A program made the position numbers and the translations under genes. A stretch of 13,150 nucleotides of DNA from Synechococcales cyanobacterium PMM_0073 (GTDB lineage Bacteria; Cyanobacteriota; Cyanobacteriia; Elainellales; Elainellaceae). Below, one piece after another: positions 1-7,293 of this stretch (the stretch's first letter is position 1; each line of letters opens with the position of its first letter). The stretch lies in NCBI GenBank assembly GCA_949127695.1, contig CASBQH010000414.1, forward strand, positions 1 to 13,150, written 5' to 3'. Under the pieces are notes generated by a model. The model did not search any database and had not been told where the DNA came from. It saw only the letters and a program-made list of their open reading frames with translations.

Positions 1-60
1 ATCAGTAAGCCAATCAGTAAGCCAATCAGTAAGCCAATCAGTAAGCCAATCAGTAAGCCG
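1..60. repeat. 12-bp tandem repeat, five copies
   Basis: The unit ATCAGTAAGCCA is repeated head to tail four times, followed by a fifth copy ending in G. The array may continue beyond the left edge. The unit is a multiple of three, so each frame stays open or closed as a block. Forward frame 1 reads (ISKP)5 and stays open to a TGA at 139-141. Forward frame 2 reads (SVSQ)n and stops at 83-85. The reverse strand reads (GLLI)n, with no start codon between the repeat and a stop at 66-68. It may be the tail of a cut-off upstream gene or an intergenic microsatellite-like array; the window does not decide. There are no spacers, so it is not a CRISPR. Confidence 0.9.
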
Positions 61-116
61 ATCGTTCAGCTCATCATTTTGCTAGTCCGCAAATCCCACA
101 GTCCGCCTAGCCTGTC

Positions 117-1517
117 GTGCTCGCGACAGCACCGAATGTGATTGGTGCGGCTTCTGGCTCTGCCTCGCTGCGGCGGATTGCCTCCCACTACAAAGAATCT
201 TCGCTGGCTTCCTATCCCTTGGTTGCGCCTGTTGCGGTGGTAATTGGCCGTGATCCCAGATGTCAGATTGTGCTGGACTCTCAGCTCTATGGTTCGGTGT
301 CTCGACAGCATGTGCGGATCAGCCCGCTTTCCACGGCTCCCTCTGGCTGGCAGATTTGTGATCTCGACAGCGCCAACGGCACGTTTGTCAACGGTCAGCG
401 GCTGCAAGGCTGTCGGCATTTGCAGCCCGGCGATCTGATTTCGCTCTCTCAGACTGGGCCGCAGTTCCAGTTTGAGATTCGGGGCATGGAGCCAAAAGCA
501 CCCGCTGCCGCTCAGCCGCCGACAGAGCCGTTAGGGCGCACCAGCAGTCCGCAGGCGAAATTTCGGGCAGACCCAGATGCTGAGCAGGCCGCAGATAGCG
601 TCACGATCAGTCAGCTCTTCCCAATTCTGTCCACAGGCCGCGATCTGAGTCGCAAAGCCTATCTGATTCCGGGCATTGTCACCGTTTCGTTTGTGGTGCT
701 GATGTTTATCTCGGTAGGGCAGCCAGAATTTTTCAACATGCTGCTCTCCGCCTATATGGCTGGCATTGCCTACTATCTGGTCTATCAGCTCTGCGGCAAG
801 CAAAAACCTTGGTGGCTGCTGGTAGCCGCTGGCCTCACGACCGTCCTGCTGCTGCTGAGTCCAGTGCTAACGCTGTTTCTCTGGCTGTTTCGCGGCCTTT
901 TGCCCGGAGATATTCCGGCAGATAGTTCGGCGGGATTTCTGCCGACGCTGGTGCAGATGTTTTTTGGGGCTGGCCTGATGGAAGAGCTGCTCAAAGCTAT
1001 TCCAGTTCTGCTGGCCTACTGGCTAGGCACCAGACTACGCTCGCCCTATCGCGAGCAGATCGGCGTCTGGGAGCCACTGGATGGAATTCTGCTGGGCACG
1101 GCTTCAGCGGTGGGCTTCACGCTCTTGGAAACGCTGGGGCAATATGTCCCCGGCATTATGAACGATGTGACGCTGCAAGCGGGAGTAGACTATCGAGAGC
1201 TTTTGGGGCTACAGCTCCTGATCCCGCGCATTCTCGGCTCAATCTCTGGCCATATGGCCTACAGTGGCTATCTCGGATATTTTATTGGCTTGAGCATCCT
1301 CAAACCGGCCAAACGCTGGCAGATTTTGACGGTCGGCTATCTGACGGCAGCCTCGCTGCATGCGCTTTGGAACACAATGGGGCTGGTGAATTTGCTGGTA
1401 TTGGCCATTGTTGGCATTGTCTCTTATGCGTTTCTGACGGCGGCGATCCTTAAGGCTAGACTGCTGTCGCCCACGCGCTCTGAAAATTTCGCCACTCAGT
1501 TTACGCGGCTGCGCTAA
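117..1517 (+). CDS. FHA domain-PrsW family intramembrane protease fusion
   Basis: This 466-aa protein joins a cytosolic phosphothreonine-binding FHA domain to a polytopic PrsW/CPBP-like intramembrane protease. The FHA domain spans about residues 38-122 and shows GRD (44-46), SRQH (62-65) and NGT (87-89) followed by VNG, so the recognition residues look intact. A Pro/Ala-rich linker (about 124-165) leads to several membrane segments from about 183 to 455. PrsW signatures are EELLK (289-293), a glutamate in a later helix (E338), and histidines H379 and H415. PrsW proteases cleave membrane-bound anti-sigma factors in Bacillus; the substrate here is unknown. The GTG start at 117 lies 7 bases after an in-frame TAG and has no Shine-Dalgarno. 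A GTG at 138 is an alternative, and it would form a GTGA overlap with forward frame 1. The gene ends 4 bases from the convergent next gene. The domain call is strong; the role as a phospho-controlled protease is inference. Confidence 0.88.
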   Translation: MLATAPNVIGAASGSASLRRIASHYKESSLASYPLVAPVAVVIGRDPRCQIVLDSQLYGSVSRQHVRISPLSTAPSGWQICDLDSANGTFVNGQRLQGCRHLQPGDLISLSQTGPQFQFEIRGMEPKAPAAAQPPTEPLGRTSSPQAKFRADPDAEQAADSVTISQLFPILSTGRDLSRKAYLIPGIVTVSFVVLMFISVGQPEFFNMLLSAYMAGIAYYLVYQLCGKQKPWWLLVAAGLTTVLLLLSPVLTLFLWLFRGLLPGDIPADSSAGFLPTLVQMFFGAGLMEELLKAIPVLLAYWLGTRLRSPYREQIGVWEPLDGILLGTASAVGFTLLETLGQYVPGIMNDVTLQAGVDYRELLGLQLLIPRILGSISGHMAYSGYLGYFIGLSILKPAKRWQILTVGYLTAASLHALWNTMGLVNLLVLAIVGIVSYAFLTAAILKARLLSPTRSENFATQFTRLR

Positions 1518-1521
1518 AGCT

Positions 1522-2178
1522 TTAAGCTTCGGGCGCTTCGGGCTGGCTGGGGACTGCGGGCATTTGAGCAATTGTGTAGCGGGCAATCGCCAAACTAAGG
1601 CGGGCTTGCTCAATGCCCGATAGCTCTGTCCAGGCGGCGCAGCGCACCGAGCGCAATGCTGACTCAATCCTGTCGGTTTCAGCTCCGCGCATGGCGTAGG
1701 CAAACGGACGCGCCAACACCTGTAAATCTTCTTCAGCCCAGTTGGGGAAGCAGGTTTGAACGCATTGAACAATTTGATCAGCCAAGCTGAGGTTGGTGGC
1801 GACGACCTGCTGGGCTTTCTGGGAAATACTCTCTAAAATCTGCTGGGGCACCTGAGCCGCAAACTGACGCAAGACGGCGCTGTAGGAGCTGAGGCTCTCA
1901 GCTGCTGCCACAGGCTCCGCCCAGAGCTGGCTGAGGCTGTTGGCCAGAATCTGCCCCTGTTCAGCCAGCTCTGCGGTTGACCAGCCCGCCCGCATCACTT
2001 CCTGCTCCAAAGCATCAAAATAAGCTTCTGCTGCTGGCGAGGCCGGATTCCAGGGATAGTCACCGAGAGAATCAGGACTGTCGCTGTTCTGGCTGGAGTC
2101 CAGCATCAGCTGCAATAGCTCAAGTTCGGCTTGGGCTTGAAAGGGAAACATGGAAGGGCGGCTGGGATTATGAGACAT
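1522..2178 (-). CDS. Conserved-looking hypothetical protein, 218 aa
   Basis: I do not recognise this family. The protein is soluble, mostly helical in composition, rich in Ala, Gln and Glu, with no signal peptide or membrane segment. A variable Ser/Asp/Pro-rich N-terminus (about 1-50) is followed by a denser Ala/Leu/Gln-rich body. Cysteines are scattered (VQTCF, VRCAAW) without a metal-binding spacing. The ATG at 2178 has an AGGAA Shine-Dalgarno about 8-9 bases upstream, which supports this start. It lies in the same orientation as the CHAT-FHA gene, about 200 bases downstream of it, and is tail-to-tail with the FHA-PrsW gene across 4 bases. Its place between two FHA-protease genes suggests, but does not prove, a link to the same pathway, for example as an adaptor or substrate. 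Confidence 0.75.
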   Translation of the reverse strand: MSHNPSRPSMFPFQAQAELELLQLMLDSSQNSDSPDSLGDYPWNPASPAAEAYFDALEQEVMRAGWSTAELAEQGQILANSLSQLWAEPVAAAESLSSYSAVLRQFAAQVPQQILESISQKAQQVVATNLSLADQIVQCVQTCFPNWAEEDLQVLARPFAYAMRGAETDRIESALRSVRCAAWTELSGIEQARLSLAIARYTIAQMPAVPSQPEAPEA

Positions 2179-2304
2179 GATGGTTTATTCCTAAAACGCT
2201 AAGCCACAGGCTGTTGGGTTAACTAAACCGGGTAAAGAGTCTGTGAACGGGTTGCCAAAGAGTCACTACAGTTAAATATTCATCTGTTCCGCATGAGTCG
2301 AAAA

Positions 2305-2320
2305 CCAATTTTGAAACTGG
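2305..2320 (-). terminator. Weak hairpin plus T-run after CHAT-FHA gene
   Basis: On the reverse strand CCAGTTT pairs with AAATTGG (one G-U wobble, tiny loop), directly followed by TTTT and then CG. It lies about 60 bases past the CHAT-FHA stop. The stem is AT-rich, so this is a candidate only. Confidence 0.3.
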
Positions 2321-2378
2321 CTCTATTGGACTAGCCCAATCAGGTGAGGCAGCTGAGAGATCAAGCCTCAAATCGGGG

Positions 2379-4031
2379 CTAAATTGGCGCTGTATCAATC
2401 ACAAACTCCAGCGTCTCGCTGCTCGGATCGCCAAATTTTAGCTGAGTGTTAGAAGTAAGCGCGACTTCCCGATGATGCACTCGCGTCCACTGGGTAGGAC
2501 TGCCCGGTTTCAGTATCCAGGTGCCGCAGCGAGATTTATCACGCAGCAGGTAGGTGGGCGACGGATCGCCAATCGCAGTAGACTCGCGGTCACGGTAGAC
2601 AATTTCGGCATGTTCACGCGAGACGTAGGGCTGTTGCAGGACTACATCGTTGCTTTCGCCCCGCCCCACCCGTAGAATGCCGCCTTGCAGCGTCCAAGTG
2701 CGGGGAGAAGGCGAGAGAGAGTGCAAATAGGCTTGCGTGGTGCGGCGACTGTACCAGCTCACCAACTGGTCAGGAATTTCGGTGACGCCCTCGGTGTAGG
2801 GCTTGATCAACTCGCCGTTGAAATCTGGGTGCATATAAAGCACCGGCAGCGTCCAGGCGGGCTTGTTGAAGCGATAGAGAATCAGCAGATTTTGGCGAGC
2901 AATCGCTACCGCCTCATCAATCGGCGAGCGGCGAGCGAGCTGCTGGGCAAACACCTGAATAAAGCTAATGGCCTCTTCGTCAGTGATGGAGTCACGCATT
3001 CCCAAAACAGCAGGCACGCCATGATGGATCAGCACTTCAGCTAAGCTGCTGCGCGGTACGGATCGCCCGTCTCGCTGCTGCGGCTGCGCCCCCCAGCAGG
3101 CGTTAAAGACGGCCAGCTTCACCTGATGCCGCACCAACGCCTGGGCCAGCTCCGTGCCGTTCATGGCGTCATTGGCCGTCAGAAACAGCAGCCCGCCATC
3201 GGGAGCCGGAGCGCCATGCCCAGAGTAAAACAGCACGTTATAATCCCCTGTCTCAAGCTGAGCAATCAGCTCGGCAGGGGTGGGCTCAATCAGCGTTTTC
3301 ACCTGACAGGCAACGGGCGTGACGTAATTGCCGTCAGGTGGCGTCTCGGCGGCGCTGCCCAGCAAATCGGCCAGGGAATTGGCTTCTTGCTCCAGCTTGA
3401 GGCTATCTGCGGGATGAGCGGTCAGGCTGACCTCTGGATTATGCCCCAGCACCAGCAAAATCCGGAGTGACTGCTCTGGGCGCTGGGGCTGAAGCGGATC
3501 GACTTCAATACTGGTGCGGCTAAACAGAATTTGCTGGCTATTCAGCGAAATCGCCTTCTCGGCTGGCTGAGCCTGCATAATCTCCCAGGGCAGGGCAATC
3601 AAATCGGGGTCGCGGATCTCTAGGCGCAGCCGCAAAGTCCGCCCTTGCCCCATCGCAATCCCTCGACTCTGGCTAAAGCTGGACTGGATCGGGCCGTCAA
3701 ATAGCCACTGCGAGAGGCTGATCCCCAGCTCCTGCATGATCCGAGTTGTGTAGCTGGTTGGCTGTCCAGCTGGCGGAGCGCTCGTATCCAGGCTGAAGGC
3801 TGGCAAGGGCGGTGGGCTATAGGCATTAGAAATCCTCGGCACCGGGGGCAGCCCCCGCAGCGGAAAGAACTCTTGCCAAGCCTGCCAGTTTTGGGTGAGC
3901 GAATCTGGCCAATCGCGATGGTGCAGCACATGCCCGCCCGGATAGGGAGCCTTCACAGCCCAAATGGTATACTGCGACTCAGAATTCGGAACGCGGGCAA
4001 CTGCCAAATTTAGGCAAACAAGATCAGGCAT
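2379..4031 (-). CDS. CHAT (caspase-like) protease with C-terminal FHA domain
   Basis: This 550-aa protein carries a CHAT domain (clan CD, caspase/separase-like cysteine peptidase) over about residues 100-400. The catalytic pair is visible: His272 in YSGHG (269-273) and Cys312 in FNACWG (309-314). Preceding strands such as LRLRLEIRDPDLIALPWE are typical of CHAT proteins. The C-terminus (about 448-547) is an FHA domain with LRVGRGESNDV (453-463) and SREH (471-474). The usual Asn-Gly-Thr is Cys-Gly-Thr (502-504), so its phosphothreonine contacts may be altered. There is no signal peptide or membrane segment, so it is probably cytosolic. The ATG at 4031 is the first ATG, GTG or TTG after an in-frame TAG at 4131-4133 and lacks a Shine-Dalgarno. 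CHAT proteases act in bacterial stress and conflict signalling; activation by a phosphorylated partner is inference. Confidence 0.9.
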   Translation of the reverse strand: MPDLVCLNLAVARVPNSESQYTIWAVKAPYPGGHVLHHRDWPDSLTQNWQAWQEFFPLRGLPPVPRISNAYSPPPLPAFSLDTSAPPAGQPTSYTTRIMQELGISLSQWLFDGPIQSSFSQSRGIAMGQGRTLRLRLEIRDPDLIALPWEIMQAQPAEKAISLNSQQILFSRTSIEVDPLQPQRPEQSLRILLVLGHNPEVSLTAHPADSLKLEQEANSLADLLGSAAETPPDGNYVTPVACQVKTLIEPTPAELIAQLETGDYNVLFYSGHGAPAPDGGLLFLTANDAMNGTELAQALVRHQVKLAVFNACWGAQPQQRDGRSVPRSSLAEVLIHHGVPAVLGMRDSITDEEAISFIQVFAQQLARRSPIDEAVAIARQNLLILYRFNKPAWTLPVLYMHPDFNGELIKPYTEGVTEIPDQLVSWYSRRTTQAYLHSLSPSPRTWTLQGGILRVGRGESNDVVLQQPYVSREHAEIVYRDRESTAIGDPSPTYLLRDKSRCGTWILKPGSPTQWTRVHHREVALTSNTQLKFGDPSSETLEFVIDTAPI

Positions 4032-4214
4032 TGGCGAGAAATCAAACGGGCTGAGGTGCAGAACAAGGGACAGATCTTGGGGCGGCTCGACGGGTTGCTC
4101 GGCTGACTCTAGAGCAACGCTCTTATCAGTCTATACTGCTCCACTGTCAGAGCAAGCCCGAATCAAAATTTCCTCAGCGGAGATGGGTTGAGCTGGTTGT
4201 GCTCAGCTGCCGTT

Positions 4215-4245
4215 AACCTACAGGGAACTTATAGGCAACCTACAG
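4215..4245. repeat. 9-bp direct repeat with 22-bp period
   Basis: AACCTACAG occurs at 4215-4223 and 4237-4245, the second copy overlapping the phosphatase stop codon. The spacing is about two helical turns. No function is assigned. Confidence 0.5.
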
Positions 4246-6618
4246 ACAGGCTTGCTGCTGAGCGGGCGATGGCTGAGCGGCAAGCGCCTGGGGCAAAATT
4301 TCGGCGGCGCGAATCCAGCCCGTCTGGCCAGATTGCAGCGTTGGCGAGGCCGATGGCAGAGCCGGTGCATTCCCTGGCAATGCCTCCCCCGGCACTGAGC
4401 AAACGCGCAGCTCAACCCAGCTCTCCTGCTGACTCAAATTCTGCTGAGTCAGCACCTCCAGCACCGAACCTGCCACAATCTTGCCTAAATCTGCGGGAGG
4501 GGAGCTAGCCCCAGCAGGCGGTTCACTAGATGACGCAGCAGGCGGCGCAATATCAGGACGCGAAATTAGCCTGATTGCAGCCTGATTGCTAGGTTGTAGC
4601 TGAATAAACCGGCCAGCCGTCAGCAGCTCTGCCGAGCCAATGGCGACAGGCGGCGCTGCGGCAGGGGATGGGACGGAAGCTGGGATCGGAGCCGGAGCTG
4701 TAGAGACTGGGCGATCTCGCAAAGCTGGCAGCAGGGCAATGCCTAGCCCAGCCAGACCGCAGAGCAACACAGCTAGCCCAATCCAGGGCAGAAAGCTACG
4801 GCCTGCTGAAGTGGTAGTTTCTGATGATCTGGGTATCGCTTCTGGCAGAGGCTCAGCCGGAGCGACCAGCGCTGTGGGCTGAGTCTCGCTGACGGGCTGA
4901 CTGGGCGCGGGCATCGCAGGCAGTACGGGCATCGCAGGCAGTAGGGGCATCACGGACAGGCGAGAGAGCTTGGCCAGAGGCGCTGTCGCGGCAACGCGAT
5001 AGTAAATGATCCCAACCGTAACGTTATCGTAGCCGTTCCGCTGGTTGCCCAGCTCAACCAGCCGCTGAGCCAGCGCCGCCAAGTCAAGGCTGCCGCCTCG
5101 CTCCAGCAGCGGCAGCACCTCCGTTTCCCAGGCTTCTTCCACCCGCTCATTGTCGCTGAGGCCATCTGAGCAAAGCAGCAGAATACAGTCTTCGTCGAGC
5201 ATCAAGCGCTGTACGGTGGGATAGAGCATGGCAGAAGCGCTCATGCCCAATGCCTGCACCAATGAGCCAGAGCTGGGCTGGTGCAGCGCCTGCCGATAGA
5301 AGCTATAGCCTAAGCGCACTTCACGCGAGGCCACGTCATCATCTAGCGTGATCTGGTGGCAGCCCCGGCGCGTCAGTAAATAGACCCGGCTATCGCCCAC
5401 ATGCGTCACATAGAGCTCATGCCTGCGAGCCAGCGCCATCACCACCGTCGTGCCCATCCGCTGCCGCTCAAACCGATGCTCGCTGTCGTTCTGCTGACTA
5501 ATCGCGTCATTGGCGGCGCAGACGGCTTTTTCCAGGGCAATCGTCAGGCTCACTGGATCAAGCTGGGCGAGATCGAACCCTTTCACCTGGCGCTCTAGCG
5601 AGCTGATCGCCAACTGAGAAGCCACATCGCCGCCCTGATGCCCGCCAATGCCGTCGCAGACGATGACTAGGGCTGAGCTGTGGGATGAATCACTGGATGA
5701 ATCACTGGCCAGATCAACTGTGGCCGTTGGGCTGCTGCTCTGCGGGTAGCAGGCATCTTCGTTGCGCTGGCGGGTTGGCCCTCGGTCGCTGAGCGTGGCG
5801 ATGGTGAGTTGACGAGACTGGGTATCGATCTGTTGCAGCGCTGCGTCAAGGTAGCCCAGCAGCAGCTCCGCATTGTGAATCTGCCCTTGGATTAAGCCTT
5901 GGCAGAGTTCAGCCAAAAACTCAGCAATTTCTGGCTGAGCTGAGGGCACCCAGAGTGACCAAAACTGCCCCAAATCGCTCAGCGTGAGTCGAGGCAAATG
6001 GCTCAGCTCCAGCAGCCGCACAAAGCTGCCATCGACCCGCAGATTCTCGGCATCGAGCAGGCTTGATTCCACCTTCTCTTGGCTCAGCGGCTGCCAAAGC
6101 TGAGCAATTTGCCAGAGCCAGTTGAGCTGGCGCAGCGCGGTCGCCTCCGTCCAGGCAGAGGCAATCGAAGGCAGTAGTTCTACCTCAGCCAGCGGCTCCT
6201 GTCCGTCTAAGCTTTGAATATCTAGCGGCTGTAGCGCCGCGCCAGCCCCAGGCCGATAGAGCGGCGCGTGATCCAGCAGAACCATCTCACTCCCGGCGAT
6301 GCTGGCCGGCAGCCAGTCATAGACTTGGGGCAGATGCAGCGGGTAGGAGACCAGCAGCAGGTAGGGCGAGAACCGCTCAGGCAGCTCTTGATAGGTGCTG
6401 GAGAGCAGACCGGGCTTAGTATCTAAAAAGATTCGAGACTGCTGGCAGAGGTAGCGGTCGGCTAGCAGGGTGCCGGACGGATAGGCGGCTTCGCCCAGCC
6501 CCCAGAGGTAATGTCGGGGCAGAAACGTCGAGCATTTCTGACAAAACGGATCGGTTTCTGAATTGACTGCTTGGCAGGTTGGATTGGGGCAGTAAAGCAT
6601 TGCTGCTGCGTCACGCAT
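4240..6618 (-). CDS. Zinc-ribbon, kinase-like, PP2C phosphatase, TM, SH3-like protein
   Basis: This 792-aa modular protein starts with a four-Cys zinc ribbon (C10, C15, C26, C29), similar to that leading many cyanobacterial Ser/Thr kinases. Residues about 48-265 look like a degenerate kinase: GTLLADRYL resembles the start of a kinase N-lobe, and LLDAENLRVDGSFVRLLEL resembles the catalytic/DFG region without HRD or DFG. A complete PP2C domain follows (about 270-542), with RNEDA (285-289), DGIGGHQGG (322-330), MGTT (388-391), GDSR (408-411), SDG (484-486) and DN (531-532), so the metal-binding Asp residues are present. A Pro/Ala-rich linker, one membrane helix (about 609-631) and a likely external SH3-like region (about 657-775) end the protein. 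It should dephosphorylate pSer/pThr in the cytosol while anchored in the membrane. A start at 6600 (MLYCPN) is equally plausible; neither start has a clear Shine-Dalgarno. The kinase-like call is inference. Confidence 0.9.
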   Translation of the reverse strand: MRDAAAMLYCPNPTCQAVNSETDPFCQKCSTFLPRHYLWGLGEAAYPSGTLLADRYLCQQSRIFLDTKPGLLSSTYQELPERFSPYLLLVSYPLHLPQVYDWLPASIAGSEMVLLDHAPLYRPGAGAALQPLDIQSLDGQEPLAEVELLPSIASAWTEATALRQLNWLWQIAQLWQPLSQEKVESSLLDAENLRVDGSFVRLLELSHLPRLTLSDLGQFWSLWVPSAQPEIAEFLAELCQGLIQGQIHNAELLLGYLDAALQQIDTQSRQLTIATLSDRGPTRQRNEDACYPQSSSPTATVDLASDSSSDSSHSSALVIVCDGIGGHQGGDVASQLAISSLERQVKGFDLAQLDPVSLTIALEKAVCAANDAISQQNDSEHRFERQRMGTTVVMALARRHELYVTHVGDSRVYLLTRRGCHQITLDDDVASREVRLGYSFYRQALHQPSSGSLVQALGMSASAMLYPTVQRLMLDEDCILLLCSDGLSDNERVEEAWETEVLPLLERGGSLDLAALAQRLVELGNQRNGYDNVTVGIIYYRVAATAPLAKLSRLSVMPLLPAMPVLPAMPAPSQPVSETQPTALVAPAEPLPEAIPRSSETTTSAGRSFLPWIGLAVLLCGLAGLGIALLPALRDRPVSTAPAPIPASVPSPAAAPPVAIGSAELLTAGRFIQLQPSNQAAIRLISRPDIAPPAASSSEPPAGASSPPADLGKIVAGSVLEVLTQQNLSQQESWVELRVCSVPGEALPGNAPALPSASPTLQSGQTGWIRAAEILPQALAAQPSPAQQQACL
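4908..4953. repeat. 18-bp tandem repeat in phosphatase linker
   Basis: Two exact 18-bp copies (4908-4925 and 4926-4943) plus a partial third encode the repeated LPAMP linker before the membrane helix of the phosphatase. The unit preserves the frame. Confidence 0.75.
5683..5706. repeat. 12-bp tandem duplication in phosphatase gene
   Basis: GGATGAATCACT is present twice in tandem. On the coding strand it gives the SDSSSDSS stretch in a surface loop just before the DGIGG motif of the PP2C domain. Confidence 0.75.
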
Positions 6619-6648
6619 GAAGCCAGGATAGAGAGATAACTGGAATGC

Positions 6649-6675
6649 GATGCTTAAATGGCCTGTTTAAGCATC
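6649..6675. terminator. 10-bp perfect inverted repeat between ndhM and phosphatase gene
   Basis: GATGCTTAAA (6649-6658) and TTTAAGCATC (6666-6675) flank a 7-base loop. It lies about 94 bases beyond the ndhM stop and 31 bases before the first phosphatase start. No T-run follows on the reverse strand, so it could equally be an operator or a processing hairpin. Confidence 0.4.
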
Positions 6676-6768
6676 AGTCTTATCCAGATATCTTAGTCGC
6701 CAATCTTCCAACTAGGCGAAATTATCCTGAATTTACGCAATATAACTTCTTGCGTGGCGAGCCGAGGC

Positions 6769-7143
6769 TCAAGCCTGCTGGCGAATGCTGAGATGATCGC
6801 TGGAGCTGCCGTCATCTGCAAGCCGAGGTAGCCCCAGGCTGTAATTACGAACACGGCTATTTAAGTTGTAAGAAACCTGCCCAGATTGCAGCAGCGAACG
6901 CACGAAATGCTCTAGATCTGAGCCAATCCGCCGCAGGTTGTAGTCCGTGAGGTCAGCCCCGTCATAGTCAGTCACCAGCCCGTCAAATTTGCGGTAGATT
7001 TGCTGAAGCGCGGCATCGTTCCAGAGCAGCTCGTTGTCAGGATCGACATCTAGGGTGAGCTGATTGGGGCTGGGGACGAGTTCGCCATTTTGAATTTCGC
7101 CACTGTAAATACGAATGTGCCGAGTGGTGGACTTGAGCAGCAT
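6769..7143 (-). CDS. ndhM: NAD(P)H-quinone oxidoreductase subunit M
   Basis: NdhM is a peripheral subunit of the cyanobacterial photosynthetic NDH-1 complex, which moves electrons from ferredoxin to plastoquinone in cyclic flow and respiration at the thylakoid membrane. The 124-aa sequence carries hallmark family blocks: [12 protein letters not shown] at the start, [36 protein letters not shown] and YSLGLP near the end. The length is typical, with a short Ser/Asp-rich tail. There is no membrane segment, as expected. The ATG at 7143 matches the family start although no Shine-Dalgarno is visible. The gene is divergent from the DUF4230 gene, with about 150 bases between them for two promoters. 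No other ndh gene is adjacent, which is common in cyanobacteria. Identification is by recalled family sequence. Confidence 0.95.
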   Translation of the reverse strand: MLLKSTTRHIRIYSGEIQNGELVPSPNQLTLDVDPDNELLWNDAALQQIYRKFDGLVTDYDGADLTDYNLRRIGSDLEHFVRSLLQSGQVSYNLNSRVRNYSLGLPRLADDGSSSDHLSIRQQA

Positions 7144-7293
7144 AAGACGATAGATTCAGCGAAGTGGATTTCATCTAATGGCCATCTTACAGGGATCTAT
7201 CCTGCTTGAGCAATTGGGGCAAGCTAAAAACAGCTCAGAAAATATTTGATTTCCCTGAGCCTCTGCTGCGGCATCTATAAATCTTGTATCAAC

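Noticed and set aside
1..60. Possible CRISPR array at the left edge
   Set aside because: The 12-bp units are directly adjacent with no spacers, so this is a simple tandem repeat.
66..419. Reverse open frame of 117 codons
   Set aside because: It lies opposite the FHA domain of the protease gene, shows no family features and is rich in Arg as expected for an antisense shadow.
1508..1530. AAGCTTTAAGCTT-like palindrome as a terminator between convergent genes
   Set aside because: The stem is short and AT-rich with no T-run, and overlaps both gene ends.
4131..4170. CHAT-FHA gene broken by an in-frame TAG, with a TTG start and GAGGAA upstream
   Set aside because: The Shine-Dalgarno spacing is too short, the peptide before the TAG is unremarkable and closed by a TGA further upstream, and the TAG lies in a possible -10 box. 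A pseudogene call is not justified.
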